Positions 23,565-36,398 of a DNA stretch of 64,000 nucleotides are shown piece after piece. The notes beneath the pieces are model-generated. The model did not search any database. It worked only from the letters and a program-made list of their open reading frames with translations, and was not told the DNA's origin. Position 1 is the first letter of the stretch. Each line of letters begins with the position of its first letter. Both the position numbers and the translations under genes were made by a program. Source of the stretch: Agelaius tricolor. Its lineage: Eukaryota > Chordata > Aves > Passeriformes > Icteridae. The stretch spans positions 620,001-684,000 of the forward strand of contig JALJCS010000018.1 of assembly GCA_023055355.1 (NCBI GenBank), given 5' to 3'.

Positions 23565-26340
23565 TGTTAATTAATTGTCCATTTGTATTTATGCTGGACA
23601 TAATTTGTGAAAAATTCTTACAAAGTGTCTGCCCTTGAATGGTTTTTTGGGTAGACCACAAAATGCAAATGCCTCCTTATTGTTACAGATTGCTTTTCCC
23701 TGTGTCACTTTAAAATTACTGCTTTCTCCTGAGCAGTGAGAAATTATGCATTTCAAACATTTTCCATGGGGACCTTACCTACTAATTCCCTGAACAGCCT
23801 GAGGTTTGCTCTCTTCGTGTCCAGAGCTGAGGTTTTTCTGGCACTTTTCTTCCTGTCACCACAGATTTTAAACTTGATGGCTCTGTGCTGGCCATGGCCA
23901 AGTCAGCCCCAGTCTCTACTCTGCTCCAAGATCTGCTCTGTTGACCAGAAGGGTGTCTTTCCCAGTCAGCTCCCTTAGGACCTGTTCCATAAAGTTGTCT
24001 TCCAGGTTTTTTAGCAATCTCCTGGCCCAGTTTATACCAGCCCTGTGATGTTCTCAGTTAATTTCTGGAAAGCAAGTCAGAATGGCTTTGTGGATGTTTG
24101 CTTGGGTAAAAGCAAAGGGTCTCAAGAGCTGCCTGTAAGGTTTATTGAGCTGCAGTCTGTTGTGACTTCTCAGTGTTGTGTCCAAGTGCAATCATTGTTC
24201 ATCGGAATTTCAAATGGGTTTATGAAAATTACTCCTTGAAATGAAGTCCTGCTGGGAGAACCTGCTGCTGGCCTGTGCTCTGTTTTTGTGTGTGCCTGGT
24301 GTCACCTGCAGGGGGAACAGAATTGCTTGTGATGAGTACTGCAGATTTAGACAAAAAGTAACTGGTGTTAGGTTATACTCCTCTGTCTGTGGAAGTATTT
24401 GCATTTAGATAAATGCTTTAGAGTCATCCTCAGTCTTGAGCTGCTTATTAAGGCGTTTTCCCTCAAGGTTGGTTCAGTCAATTGACACATTTCTTGAAAC
24501 AAAGGCAGGCATCTCTAAGTAGAATTAGGCAATAAGCAGCACAGCTTTAGCTGGCACATGTGGCTGGATAAACTGGAATCTAATGATTCTCTTGTTGTTA
24601 GTCTTGATTTATCACTCAGTTTTCACTTTTTCCTTCTTTCTTTTGTCTTGCTTTTTTCTCCCCTTGTGTATTCTTCTGCCTTGTGTTCTGAGGCTGTCTA
24701 AAACAGTATTAAATGGTATTGAAATTAGGAAAAAAAAAATTAAGGCAAAGGTGTCTATGAACCTGAGCCTGAATAATTTGAACTTAGGGGTTCAGAAAGA
24801 AGGCAGAGTACCAAACTAAGCTGCTTCAAAAACTCAGGAAACCTAACTTCTGTCCCTAGCTTTCCTTCAGGGCTCTGGGAAACATTATTTTGCTTTCTTT
24901 CATTTTTTTCTTACTAGAATTTTCCTTGTCAAATATTCCAAAACCGTAGGTGAAGTTTCCATAATAGTAGTAGCAATTATCTCCTGTGTGGTATTTACCT
25001 AACATGAATTTCTACCAAAACAATTTGCCCATTTGCTTTCTTTTGCTGCTCTTTGTTTATTACAAAGGTTGTGTGACACTTTCTCCCCTTTCTTAATAAT
25101 TTGCTGAATTTTATTGTGCTGTGCAATTTAAACCTCATTTAAGCAATGTAGTGTACAAACCATATCATCCAGAACTAGAAAAAAATATCTGCAGACATAC
25201 TATGAAAGTGCAGTTCTCAGGACTTAGTTCCATTTTGTTACAGCTGTGAAATGGAGACCTTTGCTTTTCAAGAAATAATCCAATACTGTAAGAAGCCCCA
25301 ATTACAGTGCCAGTTCCTAAGCCAGCTAGAAATGTTTCCTGCTGATCACATAGGTGTTAAAAGAGGTTTTATGGCTTGATTTATAAGCAGAAACTGAAGC
25401 AAAAGCAGCTTATGAGTTTTTCCCTTCTTTAATCCTAAGAAGGAAAGGAGGCAGAGAGCTGAACTGATAACTTAGAAAAAAATTGCTGTGAAAGGGAATT
25501 TAGCACTCTTTCTCTGTAAGTGGCTTTCAGGCAGAACTGAAGAGCTGCTATTCTTACACTCCTTGAATACATGAGGCTTTAATATTTGAGCTAAGACCCA
25601 GCAACAGGCAAATAAAAAGGTGCGACTGAAAGGTTCCTGTAACTGCCCTTTGCCTTTGCTGATTTTTGCTGTGTATTGAGCACATGTTCTGTTGGTAGAG
25701 CAGGGTCTTGGAGGAACTTTCGAAGATACCTCCAAATAGTGCATCCTGAATATTTTGATACACAAGGCTTACTCTGCACAGAGATTTATGCTGCCAGGCC
25801 TTGCCTTGATATGGGCCAGTTCATCACTAGTTTAATATTATGTTCAGAATACTACTTAAAACTACCCATCTTCTGTGTAATGGCAGCTGGCTCTGAGCAA
25901 GCTCGCCAGCAGCTGAGTCCCTCCAGCTTTCCTTGGCTGTGCAGTGTGAGTCAGCTCTAGAGTGTGCTGGAGATGCAGCAGTTGCAGTAGATGTGTCTTA
26001 CTGGGTCTTACCTCTCCCACCTTTTTCTGCAATTACAATTAGCTGGAAAGCAGAGGCTAGGAGGAGAAGTTAATGAAATAAGAACATGCAACTTCTAATG
26101 ACTTATATCTAAGATAATTGATTAATTACAGAAACTTGTTAATTCCCCATTACTGGAACTACCTTCCCCTGATGGCATTTTTGGTAACTGATTTCTTTAT
26201 TAAAATGGAAATGTTGGTATGTGCCTTTCCTAAGTCACAGCACACCCACAAGATAATGTGCCTAGCAGCTGATGTCTTACTGAACACCATTAGATAAAGG
26301 GGACCGCAGCCTGGAGCCTCTCTGGAATGCAGTCTGCTGA

Positions 26341-26396
26341 AAATGTATTATTTCCTATCTGTTGGTAGAAATGTATTATTTCCTATCTGTTGGTAG
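26341..26396. repeat. Perfect 28-bp tandem duplication, two copies
   Basis: The 28-base unit starting AAATGTATTATTTCC and ending CTGTTGGTAG occurs twice without mismatch, at 26341-26368 and 26369-26396. Identity between the copies suggests a recent slippage or local duplication. Confidence 0.97.
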
Positions 26397-26397
26397 A

Positions 26398-26431
26398 TTT
26401 TACCAATCGTTCTTGGTAAAACCAGAACGAT
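26398..26431. repeat. Two interlocked inverted repeats (pseudoknot-like order)
   Basis: TTTTACCA (26398-26405) pairs with TGGTAAAA (26414-26421). ATCGTTCT (26406-26413) pairs with AGAACGAT (26424-26431). Both pairings are perfect over 8 bp and alternate as a-b-a'-b', the arrangement of an H-type pseudoknot. The block starts one base after the 28-bp tandem duplication. Function unknown. Confidence 0.9.
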
Positions 26432-27934
26432 TTTTCAAGGAACTTGTTTTAAAATTATGCCGATGAGACCTGGGGAAGGGATTTAGTTTGATCCCAAATG
26501 ACTTCCTGGAAGGCAAGTGTCCTTGTCAGCATGTGACAAAATTGGCAGTGAGTTGTTGAGCTCTGAGAGGCTGAAATTTATATGAAGAGGTTGTTAATAT
26601 TTTGTGACATACAGTTATTTCCTAGAGCTAAGGCTTACACCAATACCAGTTCTGCCCTGTTGTGTGTTTCACACTGAACTTTGCTCAGTGAGCTCCCCAT
26701 GCTGTAACTTCCCAGTGTTGCACAGCACTGAGCACACTGGTAGGGAGAGCTCTCTGAGGCAGCACCGTTACCTGCCTGGGAGAGGGGAGCAAAGTCACAG
26801 CTCAGGGCAGGTGTGCCCCTGAACACACCAGGCCATTTTGGTGTCTGTGACTTGGCTGTGATTTCATAACTTCTCCCCAGCACAGCAACTAGGTTTCTGA
26901 AGGCTTGGGCTCACACACATCTTTCCTCTCTTTTTGTGACACCCTGTAGCATGTTAGGAACAAGAAAGGGCTGGCACTAACCACCTATTAGTTATTGCTT
27001 CACACAAGTAACAGCATTTGTGTGAGTCACCTAGCAGTAATTGAGGAGCACTGTAACAGTGGTGACACAGAAACACCTCAGCTAGGCAAGAGCAATGACA
27101 AAAAAGGACAATGCCACTATCCAAGTGGTGTTGACTCAGATATGCCCAAGAGAAAAGTAAAGGTAATAGAAATAAATAAAGAAATAAAGGTGACCAGCAA
27201 AGCCAAACTATTAGGTGTTTTTTGGATAGTCAGGCAGAATACAGGCGTGCAGAAAAGGACTTCCCATACCAGCCAGCCCCCAGCAAGTCACAGTGTGCCT
27301 GTGATGCCCTGGTGATTCATTTGTGGGTGTCCGATACAGAGTGTGGTGAATTGATCCTGCTTCACTGCTGCGTGGATATGCAGGTGGGACTCTGCATCCT
27401 TTCCCTCCAGCATGTTAAGAAAAAGCTGGATTGGAGAAATTGGTCTCATGAAGGCTCCAGCTCAGCCTTTGCAATTCATCATGATCCAAGGCGCAGCTTT
27501 ACTTTCAAGTACAGCCGCAGTTTAAGACTTGTCAGCTTAGTTTTTGTTAGCACAAAACAAAAGCCTGTCAGCTTTGTGGCACAGTTAATTCCCCTGTTGC
27601 AGTACTTTGGAGTTATAGTAGAGACCAAAGCAAAGTCAGTTGAGGGTCTGTGCAGTTAACACCAGTGTAAACAAGTAATAACCAGAACCCTCAGCTGACG
27701 TTTAAAGTTTAAAGCTGTTGTATGGCATTTCCAAGTCAATGTGCTGTCTAATGCCCCCTCTGAGCAAAATTACTGTATAAACTGAACAGAATGCATTGAA
27801 TAAATATGCCAACTTCACCTTCTCCTTCTAGAGTTGTAACAGTGAAATTTTAGTGGGTTTGAGATTATGTTAATTGAGAAGATGCTATTTCACTCTTAAC
27901 CGACTCTCATAGCTCTCTTCTGTGGTTCAGGAAG

Positions 27935-27956
27935 ATATATATATATATATATATAT
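27935..27956. repeat. (AT)11 microsatellite
   Basis: Uninterrupted alternating A and T for 22 bases. Confidence 0.97.
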
Positions 27957-29439
27957 TCCACTGGAAAATATTTTACACCCAGGTCTGAAGAAACCTAAGT
28001 ATTAATGCTTACTGATGGTTATATCCTAACAACAACAGGCTGCCTACTTGGTATCCAGGAGAAACACACAGGAATTGGGTTTTTCTATGGCTTAGCATAG
28101 ATTGCAGATTTGCAACCTGGGCAAGAAGCTGGAAAATTCCTTCCTGTTTAGATCAGTTATGTTAGCAGAATCCATGCCATTTTGCCCATGTGTGAAATCA
28201 AGTGGTTTTCCACTTTCCTGTTTTGATGATATTGGAGCTAGCAACTGAAACGGGATTAGTGCACTTTGTGGAACTGGATGATTTCAGAGGCTTGCAAATA
28301 GCTTTCAGGCTCACAAAGCTTAACGTATTCACAAATATTTTTATGTATCTTTTCCAAAAAAAACCCTCCCATAATCATGATGTATGAGATTTTCATGGTG
28401 CCTTAAGATTCAAATGTGTTTTTCTTCTAATCTAAAAGCAATCCCTCTTGTAAGCAGCCCATACAGCTGAAATAGGTCGAAGTAAGCAGAAAGACACAAA
28501 TGCTGCCAGCTGAGCCTCTGTTCCTGTGTGGTTGTAGGCAAAACCAGTCTGTAAAGGCCACCCCTGCCAGTTAAGTGTTGTACCAAGCAGTGGGAATGGT
28601 GGGCAGCAAATATAGTGTTTTTCCAACATCCATCTTCCCTTAAGCAACCTAAACCTTTATATAGCAGCTCGAATGCTTGCATTTACATCACCCAAGTGCT
28701 GTCATTCTCTCTAAGAAGCCTAAACTGTCAGAATGATTTCGTGATTTGCCACAAAATTTAAAGAATTTTTGCCTGCCTTCATTTCCCAAATGTTAGCCTG
28801 CATGCTTTTCTTCTGCAGGGAAGCATCCTTCAATTCTTAAGGCCCAATAAAAATGGGACCCTGCTCAGTAGTTTGTTATTGAGTAGATAGTGGTTTGGGT
28901 GTGTGCCATCTTTTTTTCGCTCTAGAAATAGCAGAGGTATATCTAGAGAGATATCTCTAGAATTCATATCAATACTTTTGTTCAAAACATACCTGGAAGG
29001 TAATCCTAATACAAACCCAAGTGTATTGTAGTGCATGTTTTCCTGATCACTAGCAAGAGTTAATAGTAATTAGCTACTTGCTGTGAATGTAAAATGCTTA
29101 AGGATAGAGAAATCTCAAGCCAAGGATTCTTCAATGTACTGAAGAGTGTTTCATGTTCTACATTAACTAAACTGTTATCTCCAATACCTCCAGACATAAT
29201 TTGGCGTAATTGCTGGATTTTGGTTTTTTCTTTGCCTGAAAGCACTCTGAACAGAAAAAGTACTGACAAGTGAAATACACTTTGATTTCATCTAAGTGTA
29301 TTGCCCTCCAGGCCTGAGCAGGGATGTATTTGAGCAGCAGCAAAGCATGCACTGATGCATCCATTGATATGTAGTTTAATGATGACAATTAAGCTTTTCA
29401 CTTTTTTCATGAGAATGTAACTCACAATTAATTAACAAG

Positions 29440-29461
29440 CTGCAATTTAATTAAATTGCAG
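29440..29461. repeat. Perfect 22-bp palindrome
   Basis: CTGCAATTTAATTAAATTGC followed by AG (22 bases) equals its own reverse complement. It has an AT-rich centre and could form a cruciform or bind a dimeric protein. No neighbouring repeat explains it. Confidence 0.95.
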
Positions 29462-30389
29462 GGAGGGCAGGGAAAGTAATGTCCTCTATCATATTCTTTT
29501 CCATTAGTTAGGATGTGTTCCAGTCAGCAAAATGACAGGAATAGTAAAGTAGAGGCAAAGGTTTATTAAAATTTTCAATTAATAGTAAGGACCATTGTGA
29601 AAATATCTAGTTAATTGAGATGGACATATTTGACCAAGTTTTCCTTAAAAATGCTCTTTGAGTAGTCCATTGCAGTGTCCTGGAGAACAGTGATCTTCCT
29701 GTACTTGAACTGATCGAAATTTAGATTGACAGGGAACTGGTCCATCACAATTCACTATGGGATTTGGCCTTTCATCGCTGTACTTTGCATGCTGTGTATT
29801 TGATTTTCATCAAGAAATGTTATAGTACAACTGATAATGCTTATCACATGGTCATTTACATATGGACACCCAGGGGAAACTACTTGGCTCCCAGTGCCAG
29901 GGTCAGGTGAGTGCTGCTGTAGGGCAGCTGTTCCTGGAGAGCTCTGGGGTAGGAGTCTCTGGAAGTGCTGGTATTCTGCAGACATTGACAGAAGCACTCC
30001 AGTCCTGTGCTCCTGTGCTTCTAATATGTGCTGAACTCTGTCCCTAATTCTGGAACCTGGTTTTATCCCATTCAGTGCTGGGATTAGCCTAAGAGGTGTA
30101 TAATTCCTTCAGAGGATGAGTGACTCTGCAATAAGATCCAAAATTTTTCATGCAGATGAATGTTTCTCTTATCAAGGAGCTGGCTCTCAAATGTCTTACT
30201 TTTTTTGGAAAAATGTTAGGCTTTGAGTTTTGCATGGTTAAGGCTTCGCCACATTTCTCTTCACAGAGAAAAGCAAGGCACAACTTCCCAAGGATATTCT
30301 GGGATTCATATTCTCTGAACCTCAGAGAAAAGAAAAACAATTCTTACCTCATTTGCTGTGCCTGTGTTTGTTCACAAGTGGAATGCATT

Positions 30390-30623
30390 GTGGAAGATTG
30401 TTTACCTGAAGAGAATTGGTAATTGGATTTTGATGTGTTTTGATTCACTGACCAATTGAATCCAGGTGTGTGTGTCGGGACTGTCACAAGATGTTGTGCA
30501 GTTGAGCACTGGGGCAGATTTAGTTTAGATGTAATGTAATATAATATAGAATAATATAGTATAACAAAGTAATTAATTAGCCTTCTGATAAGATGGATTC
30601 CTCCTCATAATTTCTCCCAGACA
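30390..30623 (+). mobile_element. Probable LTR remnant with TATA-rich tract
   Basis: GTGTTTTGATTCACTGACCAATTG, GTGTGTGTCGGGACTGTCAC, an AT-rich tract (TAATGTAATATAATATAG near 30531) and TTAGCCTTCTGATAAGATGG, ending TTTCTCCCAGACA. This order resembles a songbird ERV LTR I recognise. No duplication was found, and the left end is uncertain. Confidence 0.45.
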
Positions 30624-30666
30624 TCAGGCAAAAATATCCACTATAGAAGGCCTTTGAAGAAATGCT

Positions 30667-30698
<32 letters not shown>

Positions 30699-30700
30699 CA
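30667..30700. repeat. (CA)n microsatellite, one interruption
   Basis: CA repeats with a single CAAACA interruption, 34 bp long, about 45 bp right of an LTR remnant. Confidence 0.97.
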
Positions 30701-33700
30701 GAGCTATGCTTGTGATACCATCTTAGTCATGGAACTGTGAATCAGGAGGACTGTGGAATACTGTGGGGAGTATTCTGCCTGCTCAAATGTGCATGATAAC
30801 ATGCTTGGTCATGGAATATTTTGATACACACAAGACACATGAAGGAGGCTTGTTATCTGAGGCTGCTGCTTAGCTTTAATATCCTAAGTATAGTTTCTGT
30901 CATGCACTCTTCATGTGCTTTGTTTCCATGAAAGTCAGCCTACCTTCATGTCAAGAAGCAGAATTTCACTAGTGGTGCCACTAGAGGAGCAGTTAAACTG
31001 TAATTTGTAAATCAGGGACTGTCTGGTTAGCTGTGAGAGCTGACCCCTCTACTGAGTGCAGGTTACAAGCAGCTGCTGCCATAACCTTACAGTGGGAGCA
31101 CTGCTGGCAAAAGCAAAGCCAGCCCCCTTTCCAGACAGCACTCTAAAAGTTCTACTCTCTGTGTGCTTGGAACTACATCATAAACTGGCATTTCAGCTTT
31201 TGCTGCCTATGTTTTACAAACTACTTTAGAAAGTTTGACTTCAGATATTAACTTTATAAATTGACATTTTTGTTTGCTGAGAGTTTACCTGCTTTGTATA
31301 GATTTAAAAAAATTTGGGATGGTGGAATTTGAGGCTATGATGTATCTAAAATAGTGTGGTACTACTTCATAATTCACTGTGATGTATCTAAAATATGGTT
31401 TGTTTTATACAGATTCATAATTCTTTCATTAATTTATTACTCTCATCTCCTAGTAGTTGTGGCACTATCTAGTATACTTATGCAAATAACTAAGTAAATT
31501 AAACTTTTTGAGCTGGGTCCAGAACAGCAATACAGATGATTATTTTATGATATATTAGACGATAAATTACATATGATAAAATAAAAACCTAAGTGCAACT
31601 ATTACATAGATGGTAAAATGAAGATGAAATGCCAGCAGAGACAACAAGAGTATTTAAAGGTAATTCATACAACAGTTCAGTAAGCGAAACAAATATAGGC
31701 TTATTCAGAATATTGTATAAAAGTATTCATACCTTGAGGTCACTTAAAAATAAGAAATCCAGAACAGCATGGAAAAATGGTGAGAAAATAGTTTAATGTA
31801 ACACACAAAGAAACACTGGTCTTCAAGAAGTGGAGTGTTTTTCAGTGCTTAGGCCTGTTGTTACTAAGAAAAATGTATGAGATGATCTTTACTGGGCAGT
31901 ATTTTTTATAATTCTTATGCAAAAATGAGGCCATAATTTAGTATGTCACTAGAGTGTGAGTTAAAAATGCACTAAGCAAAGTGATTATTCAGTTTGCCTC
32001 TTAAAAATATCTTGAATGGAGACCACCAGAGCTGTGATGAGTCCACTGCAGCCTGAGTTGATAGCAGAGGCTTTGAGCTGTATGCCTCTTAACTGCTTCC
32101 AGAGCCTAACAGTGACAGACCCCCAAGGGAGGGGTCCCATCTCCTCTTGCTTGTGGCAGAAATCCAGTCAGCTAAAAATTGCCAATGCAAAACACATCTG
32201 TCCCCTGGTTATTTGTGGGCTTTAACAGCTTCTTTTGGCTGCTTGTCACTCATCAGTGATGCGTATTTGCTGGCAAGGTGTGCTCACCTCTGAGTACAGG
32301 CTCGGGGGGAAATGCTCAGCTGGGTGTGGGGCTCAGCACAGATTTGCTGCATGGACTCTTACAGTGGCATTTTCCCTTTTTGGGGAATGAGCCTCCCAAA
32401 TAATTGAATTCTATTTTTGAGCAGTTTCATGTTGTACATAGTCCCATCCCACTCCCTCACAGATCTGTTGTTCCCATTACATACCCTTATGCATTGTTCC
32501 TTGTTTCAGCCTTGAAATACCTTCTTTTCCTGTTTCTTCTTAACTTTTCACCTTCTCTGCCTTACTTCTCTTTTCCTCACAGCATGTGTCCTCCTCAGCT
32601 TTCATTGGCTTTTTAAAAGTAGGACAATGAGAAATGTCCTTGCAGCCTTTCCCTGTCTCATCTCCTAGCACAGCTGAGGTCATTAAGTGATTGCTAGCAG
32701 TCCATCCAGCCTCAGTAACAGCATGAAAGGACAGTAAGTTTGGTGCTGGAGAACTTCCTTGGGTCCATCCTGAGAACAGACACTGCATTTCTGCAAATCT
32801 GAGAGTGACGTGTGATCTCAGAGGAGGCTGCTGGGTTTGCTGCTGTGGTTTGTGTACCTGGGTTGGTTTACAAATAAAAATCTAGAGAAATTGGTGCAAA
32901 CTAGAAGGGAAAAGTTAAATAGAGCTTGACAAAGATATTTAACAGTTGTGAGCGGCTCTTATTGCTTTTTCATTAATTATATATTGCCTCTATTGCGGTT
33001 TCAGACTGTGCATGTAAACTGTGGCTCAGGTTAGTCCTTCAAGGTTCCCTGGTTTCTTTGTTAGGTGCTGGTCTTCTCATGACCTGGGTGTGCATTGCTA
33101 ACACTCACTCAGGTTTTGCCATCGTGAGCTCCACGGTAAAGCCAAACCCTCACTTCAAGGTGGGATGTGCTTGTCTGTGCTACCAACTCTTCTGGAAAAA
33201 GTCAGGAATGATGGATTAGATTTCTGGAACCTTTCAGAGCTATTCCTGTGTGTTGTGAAGTTGACGATGTGAATTGTGCCAACAAGCTCACAAAACGCTG
33301 GGAATCACTGGCTCAGGACAGTCCTCTGAAAGGGGGGGATCCTCCTGCTTCTCCTCATGGGTCCATGGACCCCACAACCACCTACCGTTGTCAGCAAGCA
33401 GGGAGATTCTGATAGCTCAAAGATAGCAGCACCTTCACATGCATCAGAAGAACTGAACTAAGGGGAGAATGTTGAAGGAATTATAGCTGGTTTTGTTATA
33501 GCAGAAAAATTGATACTATGTCAGGTCAAGTGTTCATCTGCAAGTTATTTCCCTTTGCTCACACAGCAAGGAAATGGCAGCTGAAGAACTGAGTTCTTTA
33601 TTCCCAGCTCCCTGGGTAGCACTAATAGAAAAACATCCCAATTTCTGGGTTATCCAAACTACCTAGGGAGATTTGTGTTTCATCTATCCTTATACTGAAT

Positions 33701-36064
33701 GTACCTCTACTGACAAAAATAATAAATAGCAATTAGCCAGGACTTTAAAAAAAAACTATTCTAGCTGGTGGATAACTGCTGGGAAACACCAGTGTGATAT
33801 GAAATCCAATTAATTTGCAGGCAGAAGGGTCAGGCTGGAATTGTAGTGGTGCAAATGGGCAGAGACCTGAGTTCATTGGCACCAGATGGCTGTGTGGCTG
33901 CGGAGATTTTTTTTGGACTTGTTCTAAATCATCAGTTACTTAAACACCAAACTTCTAAATTTACTTACAGCTTTTCTTTTTTTTTTAATTTTTAATTGTA
34001 GTCAGTAGTTATCAATAAGTGGCTTTCTCGTCACACAATTCGCAGATGACACAAATTCTTTGGGGCTAGTGAGATCCAGAGAAATCTGAGAAATATGGAT
34101 GGGCATGAACAGGACAGAGAAATGACTGGTGACCAAGGCAAGCTGATAAAAATCCTTCAATTTATGCAGTAAATATAATTGCTTGGGACTAGGTAAGTTA
34201 AAGTCAGTCACAAGAAAGGCCTAATTTTCTTTTTGGTTTGAATAACATTAAATCAAAACAGCCACAAAACCAGCTAACTTTATGTACACACAAAAGAACT
34301 CACTGGATAAATATGTGGGAATAGTAAATTCATATTTTTGATGCTGCCATGCTGTGAATCATTATGCCACTTCTAAAACAAGCCACAAGTGGACGGGCTT
34401 CAGAAATCTGCAGTGGAAATAGATTTATGGACAGCAGCCATATGAGAAGACCGTTCAGGACTGCTAAGTGTCAGAAGATAGGTACACAGAGCTGTTCTGG
34501 GGGTGTATGGAATAATGTGCTCTATAAGAAGAATCATTCAGATGTTCCTATTTATTCTTTATCGTAACACAACAGCAAATGAGTAGTTCATCAAAATGAC
34601 AAAAATCTAATATTTAGAGTTTTAAAACAGGCAAATCATAGAATAACACCAAGTTTTCTTAAAGGTATGGGTATTGAGAACATGTCATGTTTCATTTGTA
34701 TTATGCAAAATGAGGAGAAAAATCCTCCTCTTCGAAAGTGTAAATCTGTTCCAAATAGCTTGGTCATTGAAGAAGCTTCTGCTGAGAGGAATATTATTCT
34801 CCATTTTGGTGTGAATTTTTCACATGTTTGATGCATTATTTCCCCCCAGCCACTTTTAAGAGCTGATTATATACTACACAAATAGTTTATATGACTCATC
34901 ATAGCAATTCTTTTATTACCAGAAAATACTTTTCATTGCATGTTATTTTGACTGATCTTTATGAATTTCCCACTTACATTCTCAGTGCACATGCTGTGCA
35001 TACCTGTTTCTGCAGCTAATTGAGGCATTCAACTCTTTTTGCTGCATATGAGAGATGTGTACAGTAAGCACTAGCAGGAACATCTATATTATCAGAATGT
35101 CTGGTATTTTAACATTACATCCTCATTATTTAAGGTTTAGTAAAAACAAAACTTACTGCTTCATTGGTGAGCTTAACCTTGTCTGTATATAACTAGAAAA
35201 ATGTCCTTTCAGCTGCTCTTCTGCAAAATCTGTTGATCAGTGTCTACAGTAGAAAACCAGGCAGTTTAATTTGTGCAGTTTATTCCATGTGATTCTAGGT
35301 AAAATCATAGTCCCTTGAGCTGCCTACCCTAAGGATGACAGCACATATTTTGCAGAATATTAGAAATCTTTGGGAAGCATCAATCCAAAACCTGAATCTG
35401 CAGCATTGTTTACAGATTGCAGAGCGGAGTTCTGTAGAAATTTTAAAAAAAGAAAAAAAGAAAAAAAAAGTCACACACAATATTTATTTGGCATTGGTTT
35501 GGGTTTTTCCTCATATCCTCATTGCTTCAGAAGCAACTCAAAATATCTAATAATATCTTGATTAATATTTCTGCCTCTTTTTAAGAGTTGATGATCCTCT
35601 ATTTCTCTGCAGATTTCTACTGGAAAACTAAGCTGGATAGCCTTCCTTTGGTTTAAATCACAGAACTGATCTCACTCATTAGCTCAACACTACAGTAAAG
35701 AATGAGTGTGACTGTAGGGAATGGGCCCAGATGTTGAGGAAAGCTCTAACCCTTACTGCAATTAGTTCTTATTATGGGGAAAACACATGAGTATTTGGGT
35801 CCATAGGATTTGCCTCCCATGACTCATCTGTAGTCAGCTCTTCAGTCAATCACTTGTGATTATTTGAATTCTTAAGGAACACCAGAAAGCTGATTTGGAT
35901 TAATCATAAACTATAACAGTAGGTCAGTATGTGGTTTCCAAGCTGGATGGTTGTATGTATGAGGGGACTTGGTGCTCTGCATGTCAGGCAACTTAACAGC
36001 ATTTTCCATTAAAAGTTAGCACAATATGACCCTGATATGTGCCCAACATGAGGAATCCCTGTTC
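30701..36064. other. Intronic DNA, AT-rich
   Basis: Only the short CR1 reverse-transcriptase scrap at 34030-34110 was recognised. A direct repeat GATGTATCTAAAATA occurs near 31339 and 31380. Confidence 0.55.
34030..34110 (+). mobile_element. Decayed CR1 reverse-transcriptase fragment (FADDT motif)
   Basis: In the + strand frame at 34036, codons for QFADDTNSLG are followed by VRSREI and a stop. FADD is the catalytic-site motif of CR1-type LINE reverse transcriptases, and GCAGATGACAC is its usual codon pattern. Only a short stretch is legible, so this is a weak but specific call. It is a dead fragment. Confidence 0.4.
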
Positions 36065-36070
36065 TTGGGG
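36065..36070. repeat. Target-site duplication TTGGGG (left copy)
   Basis: Exact 6-bp match to 36399-36404. Confidence 0.8.
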
Positions 36071-36398
36071 TGTAGCAGTCTGAATTCCTGCTAGTATAGT
36101 CCAAGGTAAGGAAGCAAAAAGGGCCTTTGCATAATACCCCCAGATGTTTTATTCAGCCATGCAGTGAGATGTTCAGGTCCCAGCATCCCCACACGGAGCG
36201 TCTGAGTTTCAGTCTCCCAAGGGGCCTGGGGTTGAACTTGGTCTCTGGGCTGTACAAAGATGAGGGCCAGTCAGGGAATAGGGAGGAGTGGCTCAGGGAC
36301 ATGGGAACAGGGGAAGGAGCCAATGGGGTCTAACAGCTTTCTGAGGGAAGCTTCTTGTGTCTACCTAAACCAGAGAATGCCCCTCCAGGGTCTCCACA
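36071..36398 (-). mobile_element. Short solo LTR, 328 bp, ERVK-like, minus orientation
   Basis: Begins TGTAGCAGTCTG and ends GGTCTCCACA, flanked by an exact 6-bp duplication TTGGGG at 36065-36070 and 36399-36404. The complement of TTTATT at 36148-36153 gives a minus-strand AATAAA near the left end. A CCAAT motif on the plus strand (an ATTGG box on the minus strand, near 36320) lies in the presumed U3. No internal ERV sequence is attached. Confidence 0.82.

Larger units (their letters stand above)
17830..26337. other. Long intronic stretch with few recognisable repeats
   Basis: No LTR or CR1 was identified in about 8.5 kb. It contains the 11-bp-arm hairpin, the C14 run and the 15-bp duplication. 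Low transposon content compared with the flanks could mean older or constrained sequence, but I cannot measure conservation here. Confidence 0.55.
26432..30389. other. Intronic DNA with palindrome and AT repeat
   Basis: Holds the (AT)11 tract and the 22-bp palindrome. The longest plus-strand frame in this segment, 27222-27659 (145 codons), has no signal peptide, membrane helix or known domain. Confidence 0.55.

Noticed and set aside
27222..27659. A 145-codon plus-strand frame starting MDSQAEYRRAEK
   Set aside because: Not similar to any protein I know, with no splice or promoter context. In 64 kb of six-frame sequence such lengths are expected by chance.
28931..28953. Palindromic AGAGATATCTCT within TCTAGAGAGATATCTCTAGA
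   Set aside because: Only 12 bp are perfectly palindromic, the rest is shifted by two bases, and the composition is low-complexity. This is too common to flag.
31339..31395. GATGTATCTAAAATA occurring twice about 41 bp apart
   Set aside because: Short, AT-rich and without other matching sequence. It is noted only as a minor direct repeat.
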